In this document: piece by piece, positions 32,186-41,029 of the stretch
Position numbering within the stretch: position 1 is the stretch's first letter
How the letters are laid out: every line of letters begins with the position of its first letter
DNA from: CAVUCH01 sp963739995
Lineage (GTDB): Bacteria; Acidobacteriota; Vicinamibacteria; Vicinamibacterales; JAENWD01
Reading direction: 5' to 3'
Length of the DNA stretch: 64,000 nucleotides
Assembly: GCA_963739995.1 (NCBI GenBank)
Contig: CAVUCH010000010.1
Coordinates: forward strand, 1 to 64,000
Made by a program: the position numbers and the translations under genes
Notes under the pieces: model-generated
Seen by the model: the letters and a program-made list of their open reading frames with translations, nothing else
The model's database searches: none
What the model was told of the DNA's origin: nothing

Positions 32186-34111
32186 TCACACTGAAGATAA
32201 CTTGTGGCCCAGCTTGTCCTTCTTCGCCTTCAGGTAGCTGCGGGTGGAGTCGGACGCTGGAATCTCGAGCGGCACCGATTCGGAGACGGCCAGCCCGTAG
32301 CCCTGAAGGCCGACGAACTTCCGAGGGTTGTTCGTAAGGAGGCGCATGGTCCTGACGCCGAGATCGCGCAGGATTTGGGCGCCGATGCCATAGTCGCGCT
32401 GGTCCGGTTTGAAGCCGAGGCGCTCGTTCGCTTCCACCGTATCGCAGCCTTGGTCCTGCAACGCGTAGGCTCGAATCTTGTTCGCCAGCCCGATGCCACG
32501 GCCCTCCTGGTGCAGGTAGAGCAGAACGCCCCGGTTCTCGTCGGCAATCCGCCGCATGGCCGTGTGCAGTTGCGGGCCGCAGTCGCAGCGCGCGGAGTGG
32601 AAGACGTCGCCGGTGAGACACTTCGAGTGCACGCGGACCATGATGTCGAGACCGTCCCCGACGTCGCCGCGTACCAGGGCGACATGCGTTTCGCCGTCGA
32701 GCACGCTCTCGTACGCGTGAACGCGGAACTCCCCGAAATCGGTGGGCAGCACCGCCGACGCCACGGCCCGCACCAGCCGCTCGTGGTGCATGCGGTGCTT
32801 GATCAGGTCTGCAATCGTAATGAGCGGGAGGTGGTGCCGCTTTGCAAAGCGAAGGAGCTCCGGCACACGGGCCATCGTGCCGTCCCTGCTCATGATCTCG
32901 CAGATGACCCCTGCCGGCGTGAGGCCGGCAATCCTCGCCAGGTCGACCGCGGCCTCGGTGTGACCGGATCGCACCAGCACGCCGCCGGCTCGCGCCCGCA
33001 GCGGGAAGACGTGGCCTGGCCGCAGCAGGTCCTCCGGCCGTGTCTTCGGGTCGAGCGCTGTCTGAATCGTGGCCGCGCGGTCCGCCGCTGAAATCCCGGT
33101 GCTCGTCTTGCCGCGCGCGTCGATTGACACGCACATGGCCGTCTCGCGCACCGAGGAGTTGACCGGCACCTCCAGCGGAATTTCGAGCGCCTCGAGCCGC
33201 TCCGGCGTGAGCGCGAGACACACCAGCCCGCGCCCGTGCGTCGCCATGAAGTTGACGATCTCCGGCGTGACCTTCTCGGCGGCAACCGTCAGGTCGCCCT
33301 CGTTCTCGCGGTCCTCGTCGTCGACGACGACGACCATCCTTCCGGCACGGATCGCATCGAGGGCCTCGGGGATCGGCGTGAACGGGCTTACAGACCGCGC
33401 CCCCTTCGCAATGCGCAGGTCACCCGGGGATGGGCTGTTGCCCACCGGTGGCAGTGCGCCGGGCCGTCGAGCGGGTCGGGGCTTCGAGGTAGTCATAGCA
33501 GTGATGGCGTCGGAACTCCTCGCGCAGACGAGCGTTGCCGCGCGAACGGCGTACTTGCCCAGCATGTCGAACTCGAGGTTCACACGGTCTCCAATCGTCA
33601 GGGCCGACAAATTCGTGTGTGTCCACGTGAACGGGATAATCTGCACGTCGAACCTGTCTTTCGCCAGCGTTGCTACGGTCAGGCTGACTCCGTCGACGGC
33701 CACCGCGCCCTTCGGAATGAGGTAGGCCGCCGCCTCCTCGGGAAACGTGAACACCATCCAGGTGAACTCCGCGTCCCGGCGCAGTTCGACGAGCGTGCCG
33801 GTCCCGTCCACGTGCCCCTGCACGAAGTGCCCTCCGACGCGCGTGTCGGCGCGCATGGCGCGTTCGAGGTTCACGGGCGTTCCCGGTTTGAGCCCGCCAA
33901 GCGCCGTCACCCGCGCCGTTTCCGGACCGATGTCGAAGCGCGCTCGATCGCCGTCACGGGCCGCCACGGTGAGGCAGACGCCGTTGATCGCCAGGCTGTC
34001 GCCCGCACGCAACTCCGGGGCGAGCGTGGCGCCCACGAGGAGCCGGTACCCGCCCTCGATCCGGTCGAGGCTCGCGACCGTGCCGAGCGCCTCAATCAAT
34101 CCGGTGAACAT
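32186..34111 (-). CDS. trifunctional riboflavin protein: riboflavin synthase-DHBP synthase-GTP cyclohydrolase II
   Basis: One uninterrupted 641-aa frame with three enzymes. Residues 1-200 are riboflavin synthase alpha, two lumazine-binding repeats ('MFTGLIEALGTVASL', 'GDSLAINGVCLTV', 'GHFVQGHVDGTG', 'VAVDGVSLTV'). A basic, Pro-rich linker follows (~205-240). About 245-440 is RibB ('VVVDDEDRENEGDLTVAAE', 'RAGGVLVRSGHTEAAVDLARI', 'EIMSRDGTMAR'). About 445-641 is RibA with zinc ligands in 'HSARCDCGPQ' and 'LHQEGRGIGLANKIRAY'. RibB-RibA fusions are common; adding RibE (C) at the N-terminus is not. The linker holds an in-frame ATG at 33496 that could start a separate RibBA. It overlaps ribD by 20 nt. 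Lumazine synthase is not nearby. Confidence 0.9.
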   Translation of the reverse strand: MFTGLIEALGTVASLDRIEGGYRLLVGATLAPELRAGDSLAINGVCLTVAARDGDRARFDIGPETARVTALGGLKPGTPVNLERAMRADTRVGGHFVQGHVDGTGTLVELRRDAEFTWMVFTFPEEAAAYLIPKGAVAVDGVSLTVATLAKDRFDVQIIPFTWTHTNLSALTIGDRVNLEFDMLGKYAVRAATLVCARSSDAITAMTTSKPRPARRPGALPPVGNSPSPGDLRIAKGARSVSPFTPIPEALDAIRAGRMVVVVDDEDRENEGDLTVAAEKVTPEIVNFMATHGRGLVCLALTPERLEALEIPLEVPVNSSVRETAMCVSIDARGKTSTGISAADRAATIQTALDPKTRPEDLLRPGHVFPLRARAGGVLVRSGHTEAAVDLARIAGLTPAGVICEIMSRDGTMARVPELLRFAKRHHLPLITIADLIKHRMHHERLVRAVASAVLPTDFGEFRVHAYESVLDGETHVALVRGDVGDGLDIMVRVHSKCLTGDVFHSARCDCGPQLHTAMRRIADENRGVLLYLHQEGRGIGLANKIRAYALQDQGCDTVEANERLGFKPDQRDYGIGAQILRDLGVRTMRLLTNNPRKFVGLQGYGLAVSESVPLEIPASDSTRSYLKAKKDKLGHKLSSV

Positions 34112-35186
34112 CGCCTTCGATCAGCACGTCATCGCCGCACGGTTCAACACGGCGATCGTACAGGTCAGCGGTTGCCAGTGGTCTCCCGTCGAGCAGGAGC
34201 ACGCCCTCGGGTCCAAGGGTGGTGGGCGCAACGTACAGCCGCACGCGATCGATCATACCTGCATCCCAGGCTGCGGCGCTCAAGGCCGCCCCACCCTCGA
34301 GGAGCAGCGACGTCACGCCAAGCTCACCGAGCCTCGCCATGCCTGCCGCGATCGCGGTGTCCTCCAGCGCCTCGATCCGGGCGCCTGCGTGCCGCAGATC
34401 CTCGGCTGCCCGGCGCGAGTCGCAGGTGCGCGCCGCATCCGTCAGGACGACGATCGGACCCTCGCCGCGGGTGGTGAACAGGCGAGCCGTTGGCGGCGTT
34501 CGCAGGCGCCGGTCGAAGATGACGCGCGTGAACGGCAGCTCGCGGTAGACCTCCCGCACCGTCAGCACCGGATCGTCTGCGAGCACGGTGCCGGACCCGA
34601 CGGCAATCCCGTCCATCTCCGACCGCAAACGCTGCGTGTCCCGCCGTGCCTCCACTCCTGAAATCTGCGTCCGCGTACCAGCCGCCGCGGCAATCCGGCC
34701 GTCGAGGCTCACGGCGGCCTTGAAGGTCACGAACGGCCGCCGCTCGCGCATCAACGTGAAGAAAGCGGCGTTCTGGCGCGCGGTCTGCCGGGGCGCCACG
34801 TCCGCCTCGACCTCGATCCCGCGCGCCCGCAGGTACGCGAAGCCGCCCCCTGCCACACGCGGGTTGGGGTCGGTGGCCGCGGCCACTACTCGTCTGATGC
34901 CCGCCGCGGCGATCCGTTCCGCGCACGGACCGGTCCGGCCGGTGTGACAGCACGGCTCCAGCGTGCAGTACAAGGTTGCGCCGCGCGACCGCTCGCCTGC
35001 CGCGTCCAGCGCATGCACCTCCGCATGTGGTGTGCCGGCCTTCTTGTGGTAGCCCTCGCCCACGATCGTCCCGTCTGCCGCGGCCACGACTGCGCCGACA
35101 ACGGGATTTGGGCTGGTTTTCCCGCGCCCGCGTTCCGCCAGCCTGAAGGCGCGCTGCAGCAGGTCGAGGTCGCGCGCGCCTACCAC
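34092..35186 (-). CDS. ribD: riboflavin deaminase/reductase RibD
   Basis: 364 aa, bifunctional. N-terminal zinc deaminase with 'TSPNPVVGAVV', 'HAEVHALDAAGERSRGATLYCTLEPCCHTGRTGPC' split here as HAEV and PCCHTGRTGPC ligands (residues ~50-95), and C-terminal NADPH reductase ('FVTFKAAVSLDGRIA', 'DGIAVGSGTVLADDP', 'LLLEGGAALSAAAW'). Catalyses steps two and three from the GTP cyclohydrolase product. It overlaps ftsY by 7 nt and the riboflavin fusion gene by 20 nt; no FMN riboswitch is visible between them. Confidence 0.94.
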   Translation of the reverse strand: MVGARDLDLLQRAFRLAERGRGKTSPNPVVGAVVAAADGTIVGEGYHKKAGTPHAEVHALDAAGERSRGATLYCTLEPCCHTGRTGPCAERIAAAGIRRVVAAATDPNPRVAGGGFAYLRARGIEVEADVAPRQTARQNAAFFTLMRERRPFVTFKAAVSLDGRIAAAAGTRTQISGVEARRDTQRLRSEMDGIAVGSGTVLADDPVLTVREVYRELPFTRVIFDRRLRTPPTARLFTTRGEGPIVVLTDAARTCDSRRAAEDLRHAGARIEALEDTAIAAGMARLGELGVTSLLLEGGAALSAAAWDAGMIDRVRLYVAPTTLGPEGVLLLDGRPLATADLYDRRVEPCGDDVLIEGDVHRID

Positions 35187-36103
35187 GTCGGCTCGAACAG
35201 CGCGTCCACGTACTCGTCGGGCGAGAACGGCACCAGGTCGCCGATACCCTCGCCGACGCCAACGTAGCGGATCGGCAGCTTCAGATCGTGGGCGATCGCC
35301 ACGGCGACCCCGCCTTTCGCGGTGCCATCGAGCTTGGTAAGCACGACCCCGTTCACGCCTGCGACGGCCATGAACTCCCGTGCCTGCGTCAGGCCATTCT
35401 GCCCCACCGTGGCATCGAGCACGATCAGCACTTCATGGGGCGCGCCTTCGACCTCGCGTGCCGCGACGCGCCGGATCTTGTCGAGCTCCTTCATCAGGTT
35501 CGCGCGGTTGTGGAGGCGGCCGGCGGTATCCACGAAGATGGGCGTGCGACCCCGTGCCTTGCCAGACGAAATCGCGTCGAAGACCACCGCGGCGGGATCC
35601 GACCCGTCGCGCGCGCGCACGATGTCGACCCCGGCGCGCGTCGCCCAAATCTGCAACTGCTCGACGGCAGCCGCCCGGAACGTGTCCGCTGCGCAGATGA
35701 GCGGCTGATCACCGGCGGTCTTCGCGAGATTTGCCAGTTTTCCGATGGTCGTCGTCTTTCCCGTGCCGTTGACGCCGACCACCAGCACCACGTGCGGCCG
35801 ATGCCCGTTCGCCGGTGCCGTCGCCGCGTCGGCGAACACAGCGCGGAGCTCGCTCTTGACGAGCTCCCGCAGTGTCTCGCCGCGGCGCTCCCGCGCCCGC
35901 ACGGCTGTGACGATGCGCTCAGTGGCCAGCAGCCCGACGTCGGCGGAAATGAGCAGCTCCTCGAGTGCCTCGACCGTTTCGACATCCACGGGACCCGAAC
36001 GGCTGTCAGGCGCATCGGCGCGGCTGGCAATCTCTTCGAACCGCCCGACGATCTGCTGCGTCGTGCGCGCAAGGCCGTCGCGAATTCTGCCCAGAAACCC
36101 CAT
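35180..36103 (-). CDS. ftsY: SRP receptor FtsY
   Basis: 307 aa from ATG 36103 (MGFLGRIRDGLARTTQQIVGRF). NG-domain only, no long acidic A-domain: 'LLISADVGLLATERIV', 'LVVGVNGTGKTTTIGKLA', 'AADTFRAAAVEQLQIWA', 'PIFVDTAGRLHNRANLM', 'VLTKLDGTAKGGVAVAI' and 'YVGVGEGIGDLVPF'. GTP-dependent membrane receptor for Ffh. The 14-nt gap to gpsA keeps it in the same run. Confidence 0.95.
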   Translation of the reverse strand: MGFLGRIRDGLARTTQQIVGRFEEIASRADAPDSRSGPVDVETVEALEELLISADVGLLATERIVTAVRARERRGETLRELVKSELRAVFADAATAPANGHRPHVVLVVGVNGTGKTTTIGKLANLAKTAGDQPLICAADTFRAAAVEQLQIWATRAGVDIVRARDGSDPAAVVFDAISSGKARGRTPIFVDTAGRLHNRANLMKELDKIRRVAAREVEGAPHEVLIVLDATVGQNGLTQAREFMAVAGVNGVVLTKLDGTAKGGVAVAIAHDLKLPIRYVGVGEGIGDLVPFSPDEYVDALFEPTW

Positions 36104-36117
36104 CGTTTTCGATTCTA

Positions 36118-37123
36118 TCACCCGGGTTCCGGCTCGGCCCGCTGGGGACGGACCATCAGCTCGCCCAACGCGTCGCGTGCGCTGCGCCGTCCGCTCAGCA
36201 CGTGGGCCATCTGCGTCGTAATCGGCAGCTCGATGCCGGCGCGCTCCCCGAGTGCGAGCGCCGCCTCGGTCGTGCGCACACCTTCGGCCACCATCTTCAT
36301 GCCGCCGATGATCGCCGGCAGCGATCGCCCGTGCGCGAGCTCCATTCCCACGTGGCGGTTCCGGCTGTGCGTTCCCGTGCAGGTCAGCACGAGATCGCCG
36401 AGCCCCGCCAGCCCCGCAAGCGTTTCCCGGCGCGCACCGAGCGCCGTCGCCAGGCGGCCGATCTCGGCGAGCCCGCGCGTGATGAGGGCAGCGAGCGCAT
36501 TGTGACCGAGGCCGAGTCCCTCGACCACGCCAGCCGCAATGGCGATGACGTTCTTGAGCGCACCGCCCATCTCCACACCCACGACGTCGTCCGTCGCATA
36601 CAGCCGGAGATAGTGCGATCGAAACTCTGCCTGCACGCGTCCGACGGCCACACTGTCGTGCGAGGCGACGCACACGGCCGTCGGCAAATGGCGGGCAAGC
36701 TCGACCGCAAAGCTGGGTCCCGACAGCACCACGATTGAGCAGGCGCGCTGCAGCTCGCGATCGAGGAGCTCGGACACCCGCAAGAGGCTCTCCACGTCGA
36801 TGCCTTTCGTCGCGCTGACCACGGTCGTGCCAGGCGATACCATCGGCGCCGCGGCGCGCATGACGGCCGCCACTCCGTGGGTCGGGATGGCGACGATGAG
36901 GAGTTCGGCTCCTGCGAGCGCCTCATCGAGCGATGCGGTCGGCTGGAGATCATCCGGGAAGCTCACGTTCGGCAGGTACACGGGGTTGGCGCGGCGGGCG
37001 CGCATCTCACCTGCGAGCGTGGCGTCGCGCGCCCACAGGCGGACCGGGCGCCGCAATTCGGCGAGGTGTACCGCCAGGGCCGTTCCCCAGCTGCCCGCCC
37101 CGAGCACGACGGCGTGTTTCATG
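36118..37123 (-). CDS. gpsA: NAD(P)-dependent glycerol-3-phosphate dehydrogenase
   Basis: 334 aa. Rossmann start 'AVVLGAGSWGTALAVHLAE', then 'NPVYLPNVSFPDDL', 'SATKGIDVESL', 'LSGPSFAVELARHLPTAV', 'EMGGALKNVIAIAAGV' (catalytic Lys), 'GLGDLVLTCTGTHSRN' and 'VAEGVRTTEAALAL'. It makes sn-glycerol-3-phosphate for phospholipids, and the neighbour plsY uses it. The ATG at 37123 overlaps the plsY stop. Confidence 0.95.
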
Positions 37124-37715
37124 GCCGCACCCGCACGCCGATTCGACGCTCGGTCCCGGTCCTGAGCCGCACGAGATTCGATCGATGGCGGAACACGATG
37201 ACGGCTGCCGCACCGAGCGCCGCGGCCACTGCCGCACGCGGCGCGTCCATCCCGTACGCGATCGGCCCGAGCGCGATCGTAGCCATGAGGCTCCCGAGCG
37301 AGATGAAGCCTGTGGCCCAGACGGTGGCGAGAAAGAGCACCAGCGCAGGCAGCATCGCCCAGGGCGTCAGCACCGAGAAGACGCCGCAGGCCGTCGCCAC
37401 CCCCTTGCCGCCACGGAAGCGCAGCCACACGGGATAGATGTGACCCACGATTGCAGCAAGACCGGCGGCGGCAGGTGCGGCATCGCCGGCCATCCAGCGC
37501 TGCGCGACCAGCACCGAGCCCGCTCCCTTGGCCACGTCGAGGAGCATCACGACGATTGCCGCTCTCACCCCGCTCGTGCGCAGTACGTTTGCGGCGCCGA
37601 CATTGCCGCTGCCCGCCCGCCGGATGTCGATTCCTTCCAGGCGCCGCGACAGCAGGAATGCAAACGGGATCGACCCGAGCAGGTAGCCAATCGCAATCGC
37701 CACGGCCGGACTCAT
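37119..37715 (-). CDS. plsY: acyl-phosphate:glycerol-3-phosphate acyltransferase
   Basis: 198 aa, five hydrophobic segments. Family motifs: 'GYLLGSIPFAFLLSRRL', 'AGSGNVGAANVLRTSG', 'GHIYPVWLRFRGGKGVATACG' and a C-terminal 'FRHRSNLVRLRTGTE'. Makes lysophosphatidate from acyl-phosphate and the GpsA product. It overlaps thpR upstream (ATGA). Confidence 0.95.
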   Translation of the reverse strand: MSPAVAIAIGYLLGSIPFAFLLSRRLEGIDIRRAGSGNVGAANVLRTSGVRAAIVVMLLDVAKGAGSVLVAQRWMAGDAAPAAAGLAAIVGHIYPVWLRFRGGKGVATACGVFSVLTPWAMLPALVLFLATVWATGFISLGSLMATIALGPIAYGMDAPRAAVAAALGAAAVIVFRHRSNLVRLRTGTERRIGVRVRP

Positions 37716-38299
37716 CTGCCGGCGTCCTCGGTGGCCAACGGCGTGACGAGCAGGGGCGTGTAGGTAGGACCGCGCGGCGAGGGCCGGCTCTGATACAGCG
37801 TCACGTGGTCGATGGTACATCCGCCTGCGGGCTCCAGCGCGAGCCGGGTGATGCGTTCGGTATCCGCCCGGGTGCCACCGTGCTTGAAGCGGGCGACGGT
37901 GAGGTGCGGCGAGAATGGCCTTGATTCTCGCGAGAACGCCACATCCTCCAGCCGGCGCTGAATGTCCTCGTGCAGCGCCGCGAGGCCGTCCGAGCCGCGG
38001 TCGATGCCGAGCCACACCACGCGGGGGCGCCCCCCCGGCGGGAAGGTCCCGATGCGACCGAATCGCATCTCGAAGGCAGGCATATCGAAGGCAGGGCGGA
38101 GCCGGGTCTGGACTGCGGCGGTCACGTTCTCACTCACCTCGCCAATGAACTGCAAAGTCAGGTGCAGCCGATCGGGCGCAATCCACGACACCCTGGCCAC
38201 GGACTGTGCGGCCTCCACCTCGGAGCGGAGACGGTCGATCACCCGCGCGACGCGGGCGCGCGTGCGATCGTCGACGTCAGCGGCCACGAAAAGGCGCAT
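37712..38299 (-). CDS. thpR: RNA 2',3'-cyclic phosphodiesterase ThpR
   Basis: 195 aa of the 2H phosphoesterase family. Both catalytic HxTx motifs are seen: 'LHLTLQFIGEV' (~46-56) and 'SPHLTVARFKH' (~131-141). It starts 'MRLFVAADVDDRTRARV' as usual. Hydrolyses RNA 2',3'-cyclic phosphates to 2'-phosphates; the exact physiological role is not settled. Confidence 0.9.
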   Translation of the reverse strand: MRLFVAADVDDRTRARVARVIDRLRSEVEAAQSVARVSWIAPDRLHLTLQFIGEVSENVTAAVQTRLRPAFDMPAFEMRFGRIGTFPPGGRPRVVWLGIDRGSDGLAALHEDIQRRLEDVAFSRESRPFSPHLTVARFKHGGTRADTERITRLALEPAGGCTIDHVTLYQSRPSPRGPTYTPLLVTPLATEDAGR

Positions 38300-38343
38300 G
38301 GGAAGGCGCTCGCGCGTCGATCAGCAGGCGGGCTGCAACGCTC

Positions 38344-39612
38344 TCACCGCCGCTCACGGAGCAGCAACCGGCGGACGTCGTCGAGGGCGGCCTGTGTGGC
38401 CCAGAACTTGATGTGCTCCCGGCCGCCGAGCAACACGCGGGTGCGGACGTGAGCACTCCACGGACCGTCGACCGCAATCGCGACCGTGCCAACTGGCTTT
38501 TCTGGCGTGCCACCGTCGGGCCCCGCAATGCCCGTGATGCCAACGCCGATCGTGCTGCCCGCGCGCACTCGCACGCCTTCGGCCATGGCGAGTGCCACCG
38601 GCTCGCTGACGGCGCCGTGCGCGGCGATGAGCGCGGCCGGCACGCCGAGGAGATCCGTCTTCGCCGCGTTGCCGTAGGCCACAATCGACAGCTGCACGTA
38701 CGCCGAACTCCCGGGCACGTCCGTGAGGCGGGAGGTCAGCAGGCCGCCCGTGCACGATTCGGCCGCGGCCACCGTGTAGCGGCGGTCGCGGAGGAGCATC
38801 CCGACGACCGCCTCCATCGAGCTCTCGTCGTCCGCATACACATCCTCGCCGAACGCCTGGGCCAGCTCCCGAATGGCTGCGTCCAGCCGAGTAGAGCCGA
38901 CGGCTGCATCTTCGCTCCGGATGCTCAGGTGAAAATCGATGCTGCCGGGCGCCGCCAGGGTCGTCGCTTCGATTTCCCGGCCTTCAGACCTCCAGAGCGC
39001 GAAGAACGGACGCGCGACCTCCTCGGCATGCGACTCGCCCTGCCCGGCGATGCGGAGCACGCGTGTGATCACGCGGGCCGGGCCGGCGCGCCCACTCAGC
39101 CGCTCGCGCGCGATCGATTCGATCATGGGCTTCAGCTCACGGGGAGGACCGGGCAGCAGCACGATCACTCGGTCGTCGTCCTCCAGCCACAGGCCCGGAG
39201 CGGTGCCGTTTGGATTGAGAACGACGGCCGCGCCGGAGGGAACCAGTGCCTGACGCAGGTTGATGGCGGGCATCTGGAGCCCGCGCCTGGCGAATCGACT
39301 GCGCAGGCGCTCTGCGATCTCAGGATCCTGCCGCATCGGCCGTCCGAGTGTCTCGGCGACCACGTCGCGGGTGAGGTCGTCGTCCGTCGGGCCGAGCCCG
39401 CCAGTGAGCACGACGACATCCGAGCGCGCCAGCGCCGCGGAGAAGACGGCCCGGAGGTCGGCCCGGGAATCTCCAACCACGGCCTTCGCCCGCACGCTGA
39501 TCCCGTGCTCTGCGAGACACTTCGTGATGAAGAGCGAGTTGGTGTCGAGGCGCGTCGGCGTGAGCAGCTCGCTACCGACGGCGATGATTTCAGCCGTGAG
39601 AAGGGAACGCAC
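38344..39612 (-). CDS. cinA: CinA family: COG1058 domain plus PncC-type amidase
   Basis: 422 aa. The N-terminal MoaB-like half has 'AEIIAVGSELLTPTRLDTNS', 'VVVLTGGLGPTDDDLT' and 'LLPGPPRELKPM'. The C-terminal half (~265-420) is the nicotinamide-nucleotide amidase fold with 'VAAAESCTGGLLTSRLTDVPGSSA' split across the catalytic Ser region, 'YGNAAKTDLLGV' and 'GITGIAGPDGGTPEKPVG'. CinA recycles NMN and clears ADP-ribose. It is 10 nt downstream of pgpA. Confidence 0.92.
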   Translation of the reverse strand: MRSLLTAEIIAVGSELLTPTRLDTNSLFITKCLAEHGISVRAKAVVGDSRADLRAVFSAALARSDVVVLTGGLGPTDDDLTRDVVAETLGRPMRQDPEIAERLRSRFARRGLQMPAINLRQALVPSGAAVVLNPNGTAPGLWLEDDDRVIVLLPGPPRELKPMIESIARERLSGRAGPARVITRVLRIAGQGESHAEEVARPFFALWRSEGREIEATTLAAPGSIDFHLSIRSEDAAVGSTRLDAAIRELAQAFGEDVYADDESSMEAVVGMLLRDRRYTVAAAESCTGGLLTSRLTDVPGSSAYVQLSIVAYGNAAKTDLLGVPAALIAAHGAVSEPVALAMAEGVRVRAGSTIGVGITGIAGPDGGTPEKPVGTVAIAVDGPWSAHVRTRVLLGGREHIKFWATQAALDDVRRLLLRERR

Positions 39613-39621
39613 GCGTTCAGG

Positions 39622-40092
39622 CTACAGCAGTGCGCTCGGGGCAATCCAGAGCAGGATGCGCAGCGCGAGATTCGCATACAGGGCGGACATGACATCGTCG
39701 GCCATCATGCCCATTCCGCCGTGGAAGGACTCGAAGCGGCCCGCCGGATAGGGCTTGATGACATCCAGCACGCGGAACACGAGAAACCCTGCGGTCGCAA
39801 CGCCCCAGGTCACTGGCAGCATGAACAGGGTGATCAGCATGCCGACCACCTCGTCGATGACGCCGGGGCCGGGGTCCGTGCTGCCGAAATAACGCTCCGC
39901 GTGCGTACCGCTCCACACTCCGACGGCGAACAGCAGCCCGATCAATGCCCCATCGACGGCGGGCGGCACGTGAAACCACCGCACCACGGCGTACAGTGCA
40001 AGCCCCGCGACCGACCCCACCGTGCCGGGTGCGATCGGAAAGTACCCGATGTAGCCGAAGGTGCAGACAAAGATGGCGAGGCGGGTCAGCAC
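39622..40092 (-). CDS. pgpA: phosphatidylglycerophosphatase A
   Basis: 156 aa from GTG 40092 (VLTRLAIFVCTFGYIGYFPIAPGTVGS), which gives the family length and starts just past the upstream stop; the frame is open further upstream only in overlap with the RDD gene. 'GVIDEVVGMLITLFMLP' carries the acidic catalytic motif and 'FRVLDVIKPYPAGRFESFHGGMGMMADDV' (residues ~115-145) the signature tail. Dephosphorylates phosphatidylglycerophosphate in the inner membrane. Confidence 0.93.
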   Translation of the reverse strand: MLTRLAIFVCTFGYIGYFPIAPGTVGSVAGLALYAVVRWFHVPPAVDGALIGLLFAVGVWSGTHAERYFGSTDPGPGVIDEVVGMLITLFMLPVTWGVATAGFLVFRVLDVIKPYPAGRFESFHGGMGMMADDVMSALYANLALRILLWIAPSALL

Positions 40093-40114
40093 GAGTGCCC
40101 GAACACGGCCGATG

Positions 40115-41029
40115 TCATGCGGGTAGACGGACGACGTGCGTGCCTGCGAGCCGATCGTGGAGTGCGCGCCGATCCTCGTTGAGGAGCGCCGGAAGCAGTC
40201 CGGCACCAAGGCACAACGCAGACGCCATGGCACCGAGAGCGCGGCGCGCGGCGGTGCCTGCCGTCACGCTCTCGTCATCATCGCCCACCACCTTGAGGCC
40301 AAAAGCCATCTTTCCAATCGTCTGGCCACCGGCCGTCGTGAACGCAACGAGATAGGCGCCGTCGACGATCAGGAAGAATGCGAGCAACGGCAGAACAGGG
40401 AGCGCGCGCCAGTCCTCGGTGGTCAGGCCACACAACCGCAGCGTGAAGTAGAGCGTAACGGCGTGCACGGCGCCCAGCAGCACCACATCCAGCAGTGCCG
40501 CCGAGACGCGCCGCACGGAACCGGCCAGCACGCCGGCCGCCGCGTTCACCCGTGCGGGCCGCGCTGCGTGCTCTCGAGGGGCGGACCGTGGCAAGGGCAG
40601 GTCCAGCGTCCCCGCCGTGTCCAGCGTCTCGGGCAACGAGCGGCGCACGCGCGTGGGTGAGAGCGTCTGCCGGCGCACGGCCAGAGGACGCCGAGGCGAT
40701 GCGGGAGCAGATATCAGCGGCGGGAGATCGGCGCCGCCGTAGGCGTCATCGTCGAACAGCGGGAGATCGGGGGTCTCAGGTTCCACGCCGATCATTCGAT
40801 CCAAATCCAGGCGCGGTCTCTCAGCCGCCGGCGTACGCTGCCGTTCCGCTTCGGGAAATCGAGCCCCGCCGAGCTCGAGGTCCGCCAGCGGTCCTCCATC
40901 ATCGTCGGCGTAACGCATCGGCATCTCAGGCGCCACGGGATGCACGCGGCTGAGCGCGAACTCGTAGCCGCAGTTCCGGCAGCGATCCGCCTCTTCAAAC
41001 CCGATATACGAGCACTTGGGGCACTTCAT
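40115..41029 (-). CDS. zinc-ribbon plus RDD-family membrane protein
   Basis: 304 aa. Starts with a zinc ribbon 'MKCPKCSYIGFEEADRCRNC' (two CxxC pairs), followed by ~130 disordered, Pro- and Arg-rich residues. From ~165 an RDD domain with three hydrophobic segments: 'RRVSAALLDVVLLGAVHAV', 'LLAFFLIVDGAYLVAFTTAGGQTIGK' (~215-240) and a terminal 'NEDRRALHDRLAGTHVV'. RDD proteins include transporters of unknown or Na+/H+ specificity. Its start overlaps the upstream TPR gene stop (ATGA). Confidence 0.85.
   Translation of the reverse strand: MKCPKCSYIGFEEADRCRNCGYEFALSRVHPVAPEMPMRYADDDGGPLADLELGGARFPEAERQRTPAAERPRLDLDRMIGVEPETPDLPLFDDDAYGGADLPPLISAPASPRRPLAVRRQTLSPTRVRRSLPETLDTAGTLDLPLPRSAPREHAARPARVNAAAGVLAGSVRRVSAALLDVVLLGAVHAVTLYFTLRLCGLTTEDWRALPVLPLLAFFLIVDGAYLVAFTTAGGQTIGKMAFGLKVVGDDDESVTAGTAARRALGAMASALCLGAGLLPALLNEDRRALHDRLAGTHVVRLPA

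Noticed and set aside
32055..33221. 388-codon frame in the riboflavin region
   Set aside because: Arg/Ala-rich shadow of the RibE-RibB-RibA gene in another frame; no family match.
38206..40182. 658-codon plus frame opposite cinA and pgpA
   Set aside because: Antisense shadow of cinA, pgpA and thpR caused by high GC; no recognisable domain.
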